Shown in pieces: positions 1 through 12,440 of a stretch of 64,000 nucleotides of DNA. Within the stretch, counting starts at the first letter, position 1; the number at the start of each line of letters is the position of its first letter. The position numbers were made by a program, and so were the translations under genes. The DNA comes from Hippophae tibetana. Taxonomy: Eukaryota; Streptophyta; Magnoliopsida; Rosales; Elaeagnaceae. Under the pieces are notes generated by a model that ran no database searches, was not told the origin of the DNA, and worked only from the letters and a program-made list of their open reading frames with translations. Where the stretch lies: NCBI GenBank assembly GCA_037013495.1, contig CM072801.1:16607501-16671500 (forward strand), read 5' to 3'.

Positions 1-284
1 AATAATGTTAAATCTAAAGGTAAGTCCAAGAAAATTCCTATGACAACTAAGTTATTTGAGTCCCAACCCAAAGAAATTAAGAAACTAAAGTTCAAAAAAG
101 TTTGGGCTAGGAAAGATTATCTTTTTTTGGTCACCTGATCGTCCTTTAATGTTCAATTAGACACATTTGTTTGAGTGCTTAATTACCTCAAGGTGATTAT
201 GTCTATTAGATTTAATTATTATTGTTTTATTTTTATTTTTATTGATGTTTCTTTAGTCTTAACAAAAAAATTAAAAAAAGGAAT
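1..284 (+). other. Unassigned lysine-rich remnant at left edge
   Basis: Frame 1 is open for about 45 codons from the window edge and codes a lysine-rich stretch ending at a TGA near 136. It has no motif I can assign. Its position just before an Athila-like gag suggests it is part of a retroelement that begins outside the window, but the sequence does not prove this. Confidence 0.3.
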
Positions 285-1190
285 AGATTTAATAATTGAT
301 ACTATAGTTGGAGAAGCTTTAATGAGTAAAAATGAAGAGGAAGCTTTTGCATTAGTTGATGAGATGGCATCTAACAATTGCCAATGGCCTGTGAAAAGGC
401 TAAACCCAAAGAAAGTGGCTGGAGCAATAGATATAGAAACCATAGTAGCATTTCAAGCATAAAAGAATGTTATACTAAGAAGTTAGATAGTGGTAATGTG
501 AGGATAAATATGGTACAAATCCCATTCATGGTGTGTGCCTATTGCAATGGACCTTGTTCTACTGAGGCATGTGGGAATCTTTCTAAAGCAGTAAACTATA
601 TCAATAATAAAAATTACCAAGGAAACCTATACTCAAACACATACAACCCAAGATGGAGAAACCACCCAAATTTATCATGGAACAATAACAATAGTCAAGG
701 ATGTAATCAAATTAATCGTCAATCCTTCCCACTACTAGGTTTTCAACAACCACAATAATCACAAATCTAGGAGAAGAAGAAAGCTAGTGAGAATGACACA
801 AGTGCTTTAATGGGAATGATGATAAACTTCATTCATTCAGTAAATACAAAAGTGGATCGCAAAGAGTCCACTCATGGGGCTTCTATCCAAAACTTAGACA
901 TTCAAATGAGGCAATTGGCCCAAACCATAAGCCAAAGGCCTCAAGGTAACCTTTCAAGAAACACATAAGTTAATCCAAAAAGGAGAAGTAAGGAGTAGTG
1001 TAAAGCAATAACCTTAATAAGTGGTAAAACCTTAGAAGAGAAAGAGGAAGTTACAAAGGATAAGGAGGAAAGAGTGGACAATAAGAGTACTTAGAAAGAA
1101 GTGATTCACCCAAAGAAGAGCAACCCTTATAAACTCACTATTACCTTACCACCTTGCCTCAGAGAATCCAAAAGTAAAACTTAGACAATT
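285..1190 (+). pseudogene. Athila-like gag remnant
   Basis: Fragments in shifting frames match the carboxy half of plant Athila-type Gag. First comes the helix with WPVKR near 385-400, then a degenerate zinc-knuckle-like Cys cluster (AYCNGPCSTEAC, about 537-570). The YSNTYNPRWRNHP signature follows (about 630-670), then the IQNLDIQMRQLAQT region and a 'RPQGN' stretch (about 885-950) that usually precedes the protease in this family. Gag packages element RNA in the cytoplasm. Stops (for example near 757 and 967) and frame changes break it. The start of the gene lies outside or is lost. Confidence 0.85.
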
Positions 1191-1430
1191 AGTTTTCAAA
1201 ATTTTTAGATGCCTTTAAGAAGCTACACATAAATATACCATTTGCATATGCACTTGAACAGATGCCTTCATATGCCAAATTTATTAAGGATATTTAAGAA
1301 AATAAGACATAGAGATAATGAGACAACAACCTTAACTAAAGGTTGTAGAGCCATCCTTGAGAGAAAACTACCATAAAAACCTAATGAACCTAGTAACTTT
1401 AACATCTCTTGCACAATTGGGGATATATAT

Positions 1431-3317
1431 TGATGAGTGATCAAAAAGCACTAAAATAACCATGATTTTATGCACATTAATTGATTAAAAATATATATAT
1501 TTATATGTTTTATCATATATTTATATAAATTTGTCTTTTTTGGAATCACGGGTATTTTTATTGTTTTTTAGGTATTTTGGCTTAAAAACGTAACTTAAAG
1601 ACTCAAAGAGGAATACTTGAAGCAATACATCACAAATATATTAATAAATGGGGAAAGGTAAACAAATATGCAAAAATTGGACAAAATGGGTCAAAAAGGT
1701 CAAAAATATCAAAAAGGAGAAAAACGCGCAGCACTGCGCACGCGGGTACTGTTCATCCGCGCGCGCCCAGCAGCCTCCGCGCGCGCCGACGCCCGTTTGG
1801 CCCGTTTTTCACATGCAGCCGCCCCATGACGTCATGCTGACGTCATCAATGACCTCAGCATTTCCATTACGCGTTTTTACATTTTTTTTACTCATTTTTT
1901 CTCTCCATCCTCACCTATAAATACCCCCTTTCCCTTCACTTCAAAACACACCTTCAAAACACACTTCTCTCTTCTTTCTTTCTCTCATTTCTTAGTTTTT
2001 AAGTTTTTCTTAGTTTCTTTCTTAGTTTCTAAGCTTTTCTTAGTTTTTCTCTTAGTTTTTAGTTCAATTCTCTTAGTTGTAGAGTTCTTCTCTTTTTGAG
2101 AGGAACTTGTAATGTTTTTGTAATAATTTAGATTTTTGATTTAATAAATGGAAGTGCAAATTCCGCTTGGAGGTTTTCCAGCTACGGGAATAGCGTCGAA
2201 GTTCTGTAAGGATTTTATTTTCTTTACAGTTATTTTTATGCTTTATTCTTACATGTTATATTTAATTTGTCTGTGGTTAAATTTAACTATGCTGGCTGTT
2301 TAATAAACATGATGTAATAATGACGTTGTTATGCTTGCGAAATATTAAATAGGTAAAAATCTTTAAAATGAATTGATTTTGTTTTTATTCAAGATTTTAT
2401 ATTAAGAATGTTAGAGAGAAATATATTATTTTTCATTACAAACTTAAACCTGAAAATTAGATTTTAAGGTTTAGTTATCCGGTCTAATTTAGAGTAGTGC
2501 GCTTTTATTTGTTGGTACAATCGCCCGGTAGTTAGAGTGAAACTCTATTTCAAAAGTTTTTATAAGAATTATTATGTGAAAATGTATTGACAACATGTTT
2601 TCAATAGTGGTTTTAAAACTTGAAAGTTAGTACTAGGATAATTAAATTCTTATGTTTAATTTGGACACCTTGATTAATGTTTAAATTGTCTAATCCCACC
2701 AAAGGTGGCATTTAAATGGTTCATTTTCAATCTCTTAGAAAAAGGAATTAATTTAATTAAACATATTAGTTATCAACCCCACCCATAGGTGTTAATTGAT
2801 TTGTTTAGTTAACAAAGAATATCTAACCCCACCAAAGGTGGTATTTATATAAAAAAGAGAGAATCAATAAAATATCAATTTATATCTTTAATAACCTAGA
2901 TAATATGAGCAAGCATAATTAATTTAGTTATTATATCCATAAATACTCCACTAATATAAATGATAAAATTTGCATAAATATTTATTGAATCTGTATTTGT
3001 ATTTATTTTTTATTGAATTTGTATCTATGTTTATTTTTATGTTATTAGATTATATTTAATTAATCTGTATATATGTTTATTTTTATGTTATTAGATTAGG
3101 AACACAAAAACCAAATTATCGTGACAGGATGTTTAGGATTTAATTTCGTTTTTAAAAGTTTGAATAATAAATTAAAAACCACATACATTTCTTCCTTAGA
3201 TCGACCTTGGGAGTATACTTATCTTTTCTTCGAAATGATTCGTGCACTTGCGAGAGTTTTATAAATATTAAAACCAAAGTATTGACAAGAATCGACGATG
3301 TCGGTTTTCGCTCATCA
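1431..3317 (+). repeat. Solo LTR, family 1, with TATAT target duplication
   Basis: This 1,887-bp sequence starts TGATGAGTG and ends CTCATCA and is flanked by TATAT on both sides (1426-1430 and 3318-3322). No primer site or coding region adjoins it, so it is a solo LTR left by recombination between the two LTRs of one element. Related copies lie at 4405-6237, 8992-10354 and 52810-54698. It contains a CpG-dense block (about 1725-1810), a TATA box and a pyrimidine-rich leader. It is the least CpG-decayed of the four copies. Confidence 0.93.
1916..1923 (+). promoter_or_regulatory. TATA box of solo LTR
   Basis: TATAAATA follows the CpG-rich block and precedes a CT-rich stretch, the usual U3/R arrangement of a plant LTR promoter. 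The copy at 52810-54698 keeps TATATAAA at the equivalent place (53441-53448); the other two copies have lost it. The element is solo, so any transcript would run into flanking dead sequence. Confidence 0.5.
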
Positions 3318-3960
3318 TATATTTTGGCAAGGCATTATATGACTTAGATGCAAACATTAATTTTATACCACTATCAGTTTTCAAGAGATTGGGGGTTGGT
3401 GAAGCCAAACCCACTTCAATAACAATGCAAATGGCAGATAGGTCAATCAAGAAACCCTAGGGTGCAGTAGAAGATGTGTTAGTAAAAGCGGATAAGTTCA
3501 TCTTTTTTGTAGATTTTGTTGTACTAAACATGAAGAATAACCGTGACATTCCTATCATACTTGGTCATTGCACCCATTGATATACAAAAAGTGATCTTAC
3601 AATAAGAGTATATGATGAACATGTAACATTTAACACTTTTAAAGTAATTAAATTTTTGATACTGATAATACTAGTGATTACTTTAAGATAAATGTTACTG
3701 ATGAACTATCCAATGATATACTTCGTAGCATATGCCCTAATGATGTTTTAGAATATGTGCTTGTTAATTCTATGAAGACACATGCTATTGAACACCATAA
3801 CAATCACTTAAGCACACACATTTATTAAGATAATTTAACTAAATCTGCTAAACCATCCACATTCAAGACTTTTACACATGATGACATGAACAATGAAAGA
3901 GATTCATTAAAAAGAAATTCAACTTATTTTAATGATGAAACTGTAGAATCTATTATGTGA

Positions 3961-4404
3961 GTTGGTAATATTGACTATGTGAAATATTTGGTGGCTATGC
4001 ATCTCATGTGTGTATCTAATGTTATGGTGGAGTTTCATAAGACAAGTTCTAAATTCAAACCATCCATTAAGGTTCCACCAAAGTTAAAGCTCAAACATTT
4101 TCCCTACCTTACTCAATCAAATGGGCAAGCAAAAGTGTTTAATATAAAGGTAAAAAGGATGCTATAAATAAATAAATTGGATGAGCTACAATGTAGCGCT
4201 TATGAGAATGGCAAGCTATACAAAAAGATGGCATGATAAGAAAATTGTGCACCATATTATTGAACTAGGATAGAAAGTGTTACTAAACAACTCAATACAC
4301 AACTTGTTTTCATGCAAACTAAAGAGTTATTGAACTAGGATAGAAAGTGTTATTAAACACCTCAATACATAACTTGTTTTCATGCAAACTAAAGAGTAAA
4401 TGGT
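3961..4404 (+). pseudogene. Athila-like pol linker fused to integrase end
   Basis: The first 130 bases code the conserved linker before reverse transcriptase (PPKLKLK). The frame then jumps into late integrase (QSNGQAKVFN, then YENGKLYKK), followed by the carboxy-terminal tail (VLLN...LFSCKLKS). Reverse transcriptase, RNase H and the integrase catalytic core are deleted. A 70-bp tandem duplication adds a second copy of the tail. The insertion of the element at 4405 ends the fragment. Confidence 0.75.
4258..4397 (+). repeat. 70-bp tandem duplication in integrase tail
   Basis: Two adjacent 70-bp units (4258-4327, 4328-4397) differ by only a few substitutions. Because 70 is not a multiple of three, the duplication shifts the frame. 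Confidence 0.85.
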
Positions 4405-6237
4405 TGATGAGTGCTTAAAAAACACTAAAATTACCATGATTTAATGTACTTTAATTGATTAAATAGATTCATATTTGTACGATTTTATCATATTTTTATA
4501 TAAAATTATATTTTTGGAATCACGGGTATTTTTATTATTTTTCAAGTATTTGTTTTTCAAAAATAACTTAAAGACTCGAAGAAAAATACTAGAGGCAATA
4601 CATCACAAATATATTAAGAAAAGAAATGAGGAAAAGTCAAAAAAATGGAAAAATTGGACAAAATGGTCAAAAATGTAATAAAGGCTGAAATCCCGTGCGC
4701 AACCGCCCATCTACATTGAATCACACATGCGCGTGCGCGCCTAGTACACACTTGCACTAAGCTAGCTCACGCCCAACACATGTCGCGCTGATTTTCACGT
4801 ACCAGCACACACATGTACCAACACTTGCTTTCGCCAAGCACCCGTCTACCGCAAATGTCGCTCCCCACATGCGTGCTAGTCTATCCAAACGCCTCAAAAT
4901 CAATTTTTGAAATATTTTCCAACTTTTGAAATATTTTCAAACTTTTTTTGGCCTTTTCCAAAAAGGTCCCTTTCTTCCATTGTAAAACACACAATTTCTA
5001 AGATTTTTCTCTCTCTAGAAAGTTTTCTTAGTTATTTTAGTTTATAGTTTTAAAGTTCTTCTCTTTTTTAGAAGAACTAGCTATGATTTTATAGATTTTT
5101 AGTTTTTGATTCAATAAACAGAAATGCAAATCCATTTGATGGTTTTCAAGCAACAGAATTAGCATCAAAGTCTATAAAGATTCTTTTGAGGTCTAATTTT
5201 AAAATGAATTATTTATAGTCATTTTTTATGTTTTAATCTTATATGTTTTGTTTACTTTGTCTGTGATTAAACATGGCTAGCTATTTGCAAATATGATATA
5301 ATAACAATGTTTTTATGTTTGCAAAATATTAAATAGGTAAAACATTTCTATAAAATAAATTGATTTTGTTTTTATTCAAGATTTTATATTAAGGATGTTA
5401 GAGAGAAATATATTATTTTTCATTATAAAATTAAATCTAAAAATTAGATTTTAAGATTTAATTATCTGGTCTGATTTAGAGTAGTAGTCTTTTATTTTTT
5501 GGTACAATTTCCCAGTAGTTAGAGTGAATCTCTATTTCAAAAGTTTTTTTTAAGAACTATTATTTGAAAATGTATTGACAACATATTTTCAGTGATGGTT
5601 TTAAAACTAAAAAGATAATACTCAGATAATTAAATTATTAGGTTTAATTTGGATACCTTAAATAAAGTTTAAAATTTCTAACCCTACCAAATGTATCATT
5701 TAAATGGTTCATTTTTAATCTCTTTGAAAAAAAGAATTAATTTAATTAACCAAATTAATTATCGATCTCACACATAGGTTTTAATTGATTTATTTAATTA
5801 ACAAAGAATATCTAACACTACCAAATGTGGTAGTCATATAAAAAAGAGAAAATCAATAAATATCAATTTATATCTTTAATAACCTAAATAATACGATCAA
5901 ACATAATTAACTTAATTATTATATCCTTAAATACTACACTGTTAGTAATGAAAAAAAATCATAATTTTTTAATTAATCTATATTTATGTTTATTTTTTTT
6001 ATGTTATTAGATTAGGAAACATAAACAAACCAAAATATTGTGATAGAATGTTTAAGATTTAATTTTGTTTTTAAGATTTTGAATAATAAATTAAAAACTA
6101 AATATATTCCTTTTTAGTACGATCTTAGGAATGTACTTGTCATTTTCTATAAAATGATTTGTGCACTTACGAGAGTTTTATAAATATAAAACGAAAGTAT
6201 TTGCAAGATCGGTATGAATATTGGTCTTGTCTAATCA
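4405..6237 (+). repeat. Family-1 5' LTR
   Basis: Starts TGATGAGTGC and ends in a mutated ...CTAATCA (the family ends TCATCA). It aligns along its whole length with the LTRs at 1431 and 52810. The central GC block (4690-4880) is CpG-poor and rich in TG/CA, as expected from deamination of methylated CpG. Confidence 0.88.
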
Positions 6238-6243
6238 AGTTTT

Positions 6244-6261
6244 TAGAACCATTGCCTCGGA
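6244..6261 (+). other. Degenerate tRNA-Asp-type primer-binding site
   Basis: Six bases after the LTR end is an 18-base stretch matching the tRNA-Asp-type site of Athila/Tat elements at about 12 of 18 positions, with the central TTGCC intact. The mismatches cluster at former CpG or G positions, consistent with decay. Confidence 0.55.
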
Positions 6262-8979
6262 AGAAATAAGATTTTTAAAGTATTTATCAAAATTTTGAAA
6301 ATTTTTGTAATGTAAATAATTGTGATTTTTTTATTTATTTTGAATTTAAAAAAATTTACAAAAAAAACATTTTTAACTTTTAATTTTTAATTTTACTTTT
6401 AAATTTATTTTTTTAAAAGAAATTAAAAAATTAAAAAACAAAAAAATAATTAATTTTTAAATTTCAATTTTAATTTTAATGTAAAAAAAACTTAATTTAT
6501 TATCATAATTAAATTAGATTTTAACTTAACCTAATTTATTAATTTAATTAACTTTCACTTTCACTTAACTTAATTAACTTAGATTTTCACTTAATTTAAA
6601 TTACTTAAATTTTAATAACATGAAAAGTAAATATTTAAGGGATTTCTATCAAAGAGACTAGTTCTTGGAAGCCTTTATGCCACTAGTCTTTCCGAAAAAC
6701 GTTGCCCTATCTAGGATGATGATTTTTAAGGAAGTCTTGTCCCATCATTCTTTCCTACGAGCACTCTTGGTTAATACTGATTATGTTATTTAACTTAAAG
6801 GTTATAATAAAATAAAATAAAGAAAAATTGTTGAAACTATCTCCAAAATTTCAAAGTTTTTAATCACAATCTGTGATAAAAGAAGATAGTTACTTTGTTA
6901 GATCTAGGTACAAATATGTTTTGATGCCTCAGTTATTTGATTTGCACCTAAAAATGGGTTATCTAAAACCCACAATCATGTCCCTAGATAGACAACCTTA
7001 TCCTATCTATAAGGTTGATTGACTCAATGATGTGGGGACATTGAGTTTACTTAAAATGAAATCTCTCAAGTTACGTCTTACTAAGATATTAAACTAAGCA
7101 CTGAATAGAAGGTAACCCATCATTACTAAAAAAAATTATTTATTTTATTTTATTTTTATGTGAATAATTTTAGAATTGTTAAAATTAAAAATATTTTTTG
7201 AGATATTAAAAGTTCACACCGATCTACCTGTGTGAACTTTAATTACAAATATGATGGATGTACGTGCATTTCTTTATCACTACTTGCACATTCTCAGAAA
7301 ATAGCTAACTTTTCTTCTCTTTTTTATTTATCTTTAATTTACAATTGTTACATTGAGGATAATGTAAGTTATAGGTTGGAGGTGGTGAAAAGTTACCATG
7401 CTTAATTTCAAAAAAAATTATGTTCATATTTTCATTTTTATTGTATTTGATTTTATACGGTTTAGTAATTTTTAGAATTTTAGGATTAGTTTTTAAAAAA
7501 CTTCGCACAAAAAATTATTATTTCTTTAAATCAAATTTAAGTAAATAGTTAAGTCTTTTGCACTATTAGATTAATTTATGAAAACATATCATGGAGTATA
7601 TAGTAATTAGTTGTTTTTTTCATAACTAGTATTTCTTGATAAGGTGTGTAAATTATATTAAACCCAAAATTTTGGTGTATAGATATCAAATAGTGGAGAT
7701 TACCCTTGTGAGATATAATTTGAGCCTAATTTTCTTTATTCTGAGTGAAATATATTTTTTCTACTCCAAACACATTTCTTATTTCTTTAAATTTTTAGAT
7801 GATCTCTATAGGTATTAGCATTGAATGTATGAATTTTCTCATCTTAATATAATGTCATATATTTATTTTTCATTTAATTAGATTAAATGATTTAAGTAGA
7901 AATTGATAATATATGTTTTTATCTCATTCATGCATGACTTTTACCAAAAAGAAACATATTTGAGGTTACCTACACCAAAATCAAACAGAAAAGTCACAAA
8001 ATTAACCATTCACCAAAATCCTACCAATATGTACGATCTGTACAGAAGTCCACTCTAAACAAAATGTTGAAAAATCTCTTAAAAAAATATAGAGATAAAG
8101 AATATATAGTATAATTTACATACTATGACTTGTATAGCCTACAAAGTTGTGAGAAAAGGCTAATTACAAAAGAAAGTTATAGGAAATAATTCCCTTAGAA
8201 GTCATTGCATTTAATTTTCCTACATTTCTAAAAGACATTTATCTTAAAAAAATTGCTTAATAAGTTTGATCGATGTATGAAAATAATATATATGATATCT
8301 TTATAATTTATACATTCGATTCCTTTCATGAGATCGAAGTTATGCACTATATTTTTAGCCTTTCTTCTTTTATAAGTATGTGAACTTATTAGTTCATTTC
8401 TAAACATAAACTATATTCTCATAAGCCTTAGTATGAGTGCTTAAACCCATAAAATTCTGGGTTTTTGAAAGTATTGACTTGTGAAGAATAGAGTCGAAAC
8501 GAATTCGAATTGATAACACTAAGTTTGGGTGAAATTAAATTGAGACATTTTTATATAAAATATGAAAATGATTTTCAACTAATTATTATAATAAATCATG
8601 AATGATTAGGAAGTTTAAATAATCTATGTTTAAGATTTTAATTATAAAATTTAAAAGAGATTGTAAACATGATATATTTTTGTATTATATTTCTTTATTT
8701 TATTTTAGTATTTTTACTTTACTTTAGTCATTTTACTTTATTTTAAATTTTAGTTAACTTCTTATTTTATTTATGTTTTTTTTTTCATTTTTTGTTAATG
8801 TTTGTGGGTATCATTAATGAAAACCCTCACGAGACTTAAACTCGTCCACTAGGACAACCTAAGGGTTTAAAGGCTTGTTGCATATGCTAAATGCAACCGT
8901 GTCAATCCACGAAGGTGATTTAGGATAGTTTTATTTTTAGTTTTTTCTGCTTCTCTTGCTAATGGACTAGTAAGAAGCT
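6262..8979 (+). other. Non-coding interior of family-1 element
   Basis: No long frame or retroelement domain is visible. The tract is A/T-rich with poly-T and poly-A runs. The end (about 8810-8979) is clearly homologous to a minus-strand copy at about 37363-37530 and its duplicate at 39233-39401, marking it as conserved 3' untranslated sequence of the family. A small hairpin lies at 7350-7365. Confidence 0.6.
7350..7365 (+). promoter_or_regulatory. Small conserved hairpin block
   Basis: ACATTG-AGGA-TAATGT forms a 6-bp stem (one G-U pair) with a four-base loop. The same arrangement is found at 50313-50328. Both precede a G-rich stretch in the 3' region. The function is unknown; it could aid RNA packaging, dimerisation or plus-strand priming. 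Confidence 0.45.
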
Positions 8980-8991
8980 AGTTGGGGGTTA
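8980..8991 (+). other. Polypurine tract before 3' LTR
   Basis: AGTTGGGGGTTA directly abuts the TGATGAG start of the LTR at 8992, the place where plus-strand priming occurs. The same boundary occurs in reverse orientation at 37354-37362 and 39224-39232. Confidence 0.6.
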
Positions 8992-10354
8992 TGATGAGTG
9001 CTTAAAAACACTAAAATTACCATGATTTAATGTACTTTAATTGATTAAATAGATTCATATTTGTATGATTTTATCATATTTTTTATAAATTTGTATTTTT
9101 AGAATCACGGGTATTTTTATTATTTTCTAAGTATTTTCGTTTAAAAATAACTTAAAGACACGAAGAAAAATACTAGAGGCAATATATCACAAATACATTG
9201 AGAAAACAAATGAGGAAGAGTCAAAAAGATGGAAAAATGGGACAAAATAGGTCAAAATGGGTCAAAAAGTCAAAAAAGCTAAAATCCTACCTATAACCAC
9301 TCATTTGCGTTGAGTCTCACACGTGCGCCTAGCACACGCCCAGCACACGCCCACACGTATGCATCCAACACACGAAGCCAACCCACGTCGTGCCAATTTC
9401 CGTTTGTGACAGCACACACTCGCATCGTGTCCCATGTGCACCAAACGCTTGTCTACCACAAATTGTGCGCCCCACATGCGTGGTAGCCTATCTAAACACA
9501 TCCAAAATCAATATTTGTAATATTTTCTCACCTTTTTTGGCATTTTCCTCGCCTATGAAAGAACCATTTCCCCCATTGTAAAACATACAATTTTCTCAAC
9601 TCTTTCTCTCTCTTTCTCTTTTTAGAAAGTTTTCTTAGTTTTTTTAGTTTTTAGATTTAAAGTTCTTCTCTTTTTGAGAAGAACTAGCTATGATTTTTTA
9701 GATTTTTAGTTTTTGATTCAATAAACGAAAATGCAAATTCATTTGGTGGTTTTCCAACAACAAAATTAGCATCAAAGTTCTGTAAAGATTTTGTTGAGGT
9801 GTAATTTTAAAATAAGTTCTTTACATTTATTTTTATATGTTTTATTCTTATATGTTATGTTTAATTCATATGTGATTAAATTTAACATGGCTGGCTATTT
9901 GCAAATATGATATAATAATAACATTGTTATGCTTATGAAATATTTAATAGGTAAAATATTTCTATAAAATAAATTGATTTTGTTTTTATTCGAGATTTTA
10001 TATTAAGGATGTTAGAGATAAATATATTATTTTTTATTACAAACTTAAATCTAAAAATTATATTTTAAGGCTTAATTATCAGGTCTGGTTTAGAGTGAAA
10101 CTCTATTTCAAAAAATTTTAAAAAAAAACTATTATGCGAAAATGTATTGACAACATATTTTCAGTAATGATTTTAAAATTTGAAAATTAGTACTCGGATA
10201 ATTAAATTCTTAGGTTTAATTTAGAAATATTGAATAAAGTTTTAAATGTCTAATCTCACCAAATGTGGCATTTAAATGGTTCATTTTTAATCTCTTAAAA
10301 AAAGAATTAATTTAATTAACCAAATTAATTATCTATCTCACCCATAAGTGTTAT
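8992..10354 (+). repeat. Family-1 3' LTR, 3' truncated
   Basis: It aligns with the other family-1 LTRs from TGATGAGTGC onward, but homology stops near 10354 in the '...CCCATAAGTGTTA' region. About 500 bp of the expected LTR is missing. The GC block (9300-9480) is partly decayed. Confidence 0.85.
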
Positions 10355-11486
10355 GTGTTGAATTTAATTTCAAACTAAACAATTTATTTTGATTATGGAT
10401 AATTTTAAGCCCTAAAGTATGATTTAATATGAATTATATTATGATTTCAACGAAATCTCCTTTATGAATTTTTTGATATGTTTAATTCCATGTTTAACTA
10501 TCAAAGTATGTTAATTCTTGAATTAAGTGTACAATTAATTCGACATTTAGCTTTGTTTATTGTTAGATTATGAAATTCGTATAAAGTTACTATTTTTTAT
10601 AATTGAAGTAACAAGTTATAATTTTTACTACAATTAAAATTAAATACTTAGGTTAAAAAATATTAACTATATCAATTTTATCTAATTTAATTATTACGTT
10701 TTTAGATTATAATGCAACAAATGAATTAAATATATTAATCATAATTATAGGTTTTTTAAGAGTTGAATTATTTAATAATCGAGTTATTAGTCAATTAGAA
10801 AGTAAAAAAAAAGTAAGAAATTTTAAACGAATTAAAATTTCTAAAATTAAAATTGAGAAAAATAAAAAAGATTTTAAAATTATACCATAAATTTAAGATT
10901 TAAAAACTTGATGGATCATAACATGATAAATTTAATTATAATCAAGTGTTAGAATAATCTTATAATCACATGTTTTTTTATTAATTTAAAATTTTATAAT
11001 TTTTATAATTTTTATTATTTTGTTATTTTTTATGATTTTTTTTCTGCAAAAAAAATTCAAAAAAACCCATTTGTTTTATTTGTGACACTTTAAGATTTTA
11101 TTTTTAAAATAATAATTAATTATTAAATATATTTAATAATGACCCTTACTTGTAATTATATCTACAATGATATAAATTTAAAAAATAAACAAAAAATTAA
11201 ATTTAAATATTTGATAGTTTAATTTTAAACACCATCAATATATATCTCATGAATCTCAAGTAATATGTTATAGTTTTATCCATAAATATAATCAATAGAT
11301 AGTTATATCTGATAAAAAAATTTACATTAATTATTATTATATATATTTATGAAATATAATAATACTGAAGAAATAAGTACTGCTGAATGATTAGAAATTT
11401 TTGCTGTAATTGAAATTTGAACTAATGATAATATGGGGTACACCCACATTGAAGGGCTGTGTATAGAACTATTGACGTCGGTAATA

Positions 11487-11520
<34 letters not shown>

Positions 11521-11844
11521 TAGTGATAAGACGTGGATGCATTAATGTATGATAATTGTTATTTATAAAAATAAAATAAAAATATAGAAGTTGTTATGTA
11601 CAGCGGTCATAATCGTACAGTATTAGTCATATTATTGTTATCTTTCCTTCATATTTTAATATTAATTGTGTAATATTTTCAAGTTAATTAACGCATAAAA
11701 AATTAATTAATTTTTTTTCGTGTTATTTATTTATAATAGTAAAAATTAATAAAAAATTTAAATTTTTTTATCATATTATTTTGTGTCGTATTATTTTATC
11801 GTGTTAGATATTCACACTCGAGAATATTGTTTTTATATTGCATT
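10355..11844. other. AT-rich intergenic tract, no gene seen
   Basis: No frame with recognisable similarity, no splice-consistent exons. A TA dinucleotide repeat lies at 11490-11517. Short A/T homopolymers are common. Confidence 0.6.
11490..11517. repeat. (TA)n microsatellite
   Basis: Uninterrupted TA run of about 28 bases. Similar runs occur at about 13461-13486 and 62573-62597. Confidence 0.95.
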
Positions 11845-12440
11845 TTTTTCATTCTAATAGTATTTTTTTAAAATTATAAAAAATTTAACTCAAAATTCAT
11901 AATTTTGATATATATATATATCTCATAATATTTCTGACAATCCATTAAATGTAATCTAATACATTCAATTGTATCTGTGTATGTATGGCATTAGATATAC
12001 CCTAATCTTTATAACTTGTTATATTCACATTTATGTTTCTATGTAAAATATTATATTAATTTCTACAAGTTGGTTAATTCAATTTTCTTATGCAATTTAT
12101 AAATCTAACTTTACAATTACATGTAACATGTTATATTTATTTTATCTTTAAACATAATATATTTCATCTATCTTTAATAGGATCACGCAAAGTTCTAATA
12201 ATCATATTACATCTAATTCTACCTTTAAATACAATATGTTAGATTCACCTCAGATTGATAAGGTTAACAATAGGAGTGTCGGAGTTTCGACGATATCGTC
12301 CATAAGGTGATCAAAACTCCAATAAGATTGTCAAAGATATAGTCTCATAATAAACACATTTTATTAAAGTTATAAAATAAAGAATTTTCATCTATTAGTT
12401 GAATAATTTGATATAAAATTAGGAGTTTTGATATAAAAAA
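11845..12440 (-). repeat. Unclassified dispersed repeat, copy A
   Basis: The reverse complement of this tract aligns along most of its length with 19030-19695. Shared landmarks are the 'ATTTTATATCAAA' end, several GATGTAA/ATGTTA-type motifs, the 'GATTTATAAATT' centre and the 'TTTTGAGTTAA' end. The two copies lie in opposite orientation on either side of the polygalacturonase gene. I could not identify the class; no terminal repeats or target duplications are clear. Confidence 0.7.

Larger units (their letters stand above)
1191..3720 (+). pseudogene. Athila-like aspartic protease remnant split by solo LTR
   Basis: The 5' part (1191-1430) and 3' part (3318-3720) together give a retroviral-type protease region of Athila elements. 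The two parts meet exactly at the solo LTR, and the frame runs through if one copy of the 5-bp target duplication is ignored. After the junction the usual active-site Asp is seen (DLDA, near 3340), but the following Gly is replaced by Asp. The KRLGVGEAKP and IILGH-type segments further on match the family linker toward reverse transcriptase. Stops show the gene was already dead or has since decayed. Confidence 0.8.
285..4404 (+). mobile_element. Degenerate Athila-like Ty3/gypsy retrotransposon, interrupted
   Basis: Remnants of gag, protease and the end of integrase occur in the order expected for a Ty3/gypsy element on the + strand. Reverse transcriptase, RNase H and most of integrase are missing: the region after the protease linker (about 4060-4095) passes directly into the late-integrase segment at about 4105. 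A solo LTR (1431-3317) sits inside the protease and another element begins at 4405, so this is the oldest layer here. Many stops and frame changes make it non-functional. Its own LTRs are not in view. Confidence 0.85.
4405..10354 (+). mobile_element. Non-autonomous Athila/Tat-like element (LARD-like)
   Basis: Two family-1 LTRs in the same orientation (4405-6237 and 8992-10354) bracket about 2.75 kb with no recognisable gag or pol. A degenerate primer-binding site follows the first LTR, and a purine tract (8980-8991) touches the second. The inner region has a hairpin-like block (7350-7365) shared with another Athila-like element at 50313. This fits a large retrotransposon derivative that depended on a relative for proteins, though deletion of an older coding region is equally possible. 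The 3' LTR is truncated, so no target duplication can be checked. Confidence 0.7.

Noticed and set aside
1648-1920. 90-codon frame in the solo LTR
   Set aside because: Lies across the CpG-rich block of the LTR; frame is not kept in the other three LTR copies.
4405-6237. Treating this LTR as a solo LTR like its relatives
   Set aside because: No matching target duplication, and a degenerate primer-binding site follows it, so it is better read as a 5' LTR.
9301-9581. Cys/His-rich frames on both strands
   Set aside because: They arise from CACA/TGTG-rich decayed CpG sequence in the LTR, not from a zinc-finger gene.
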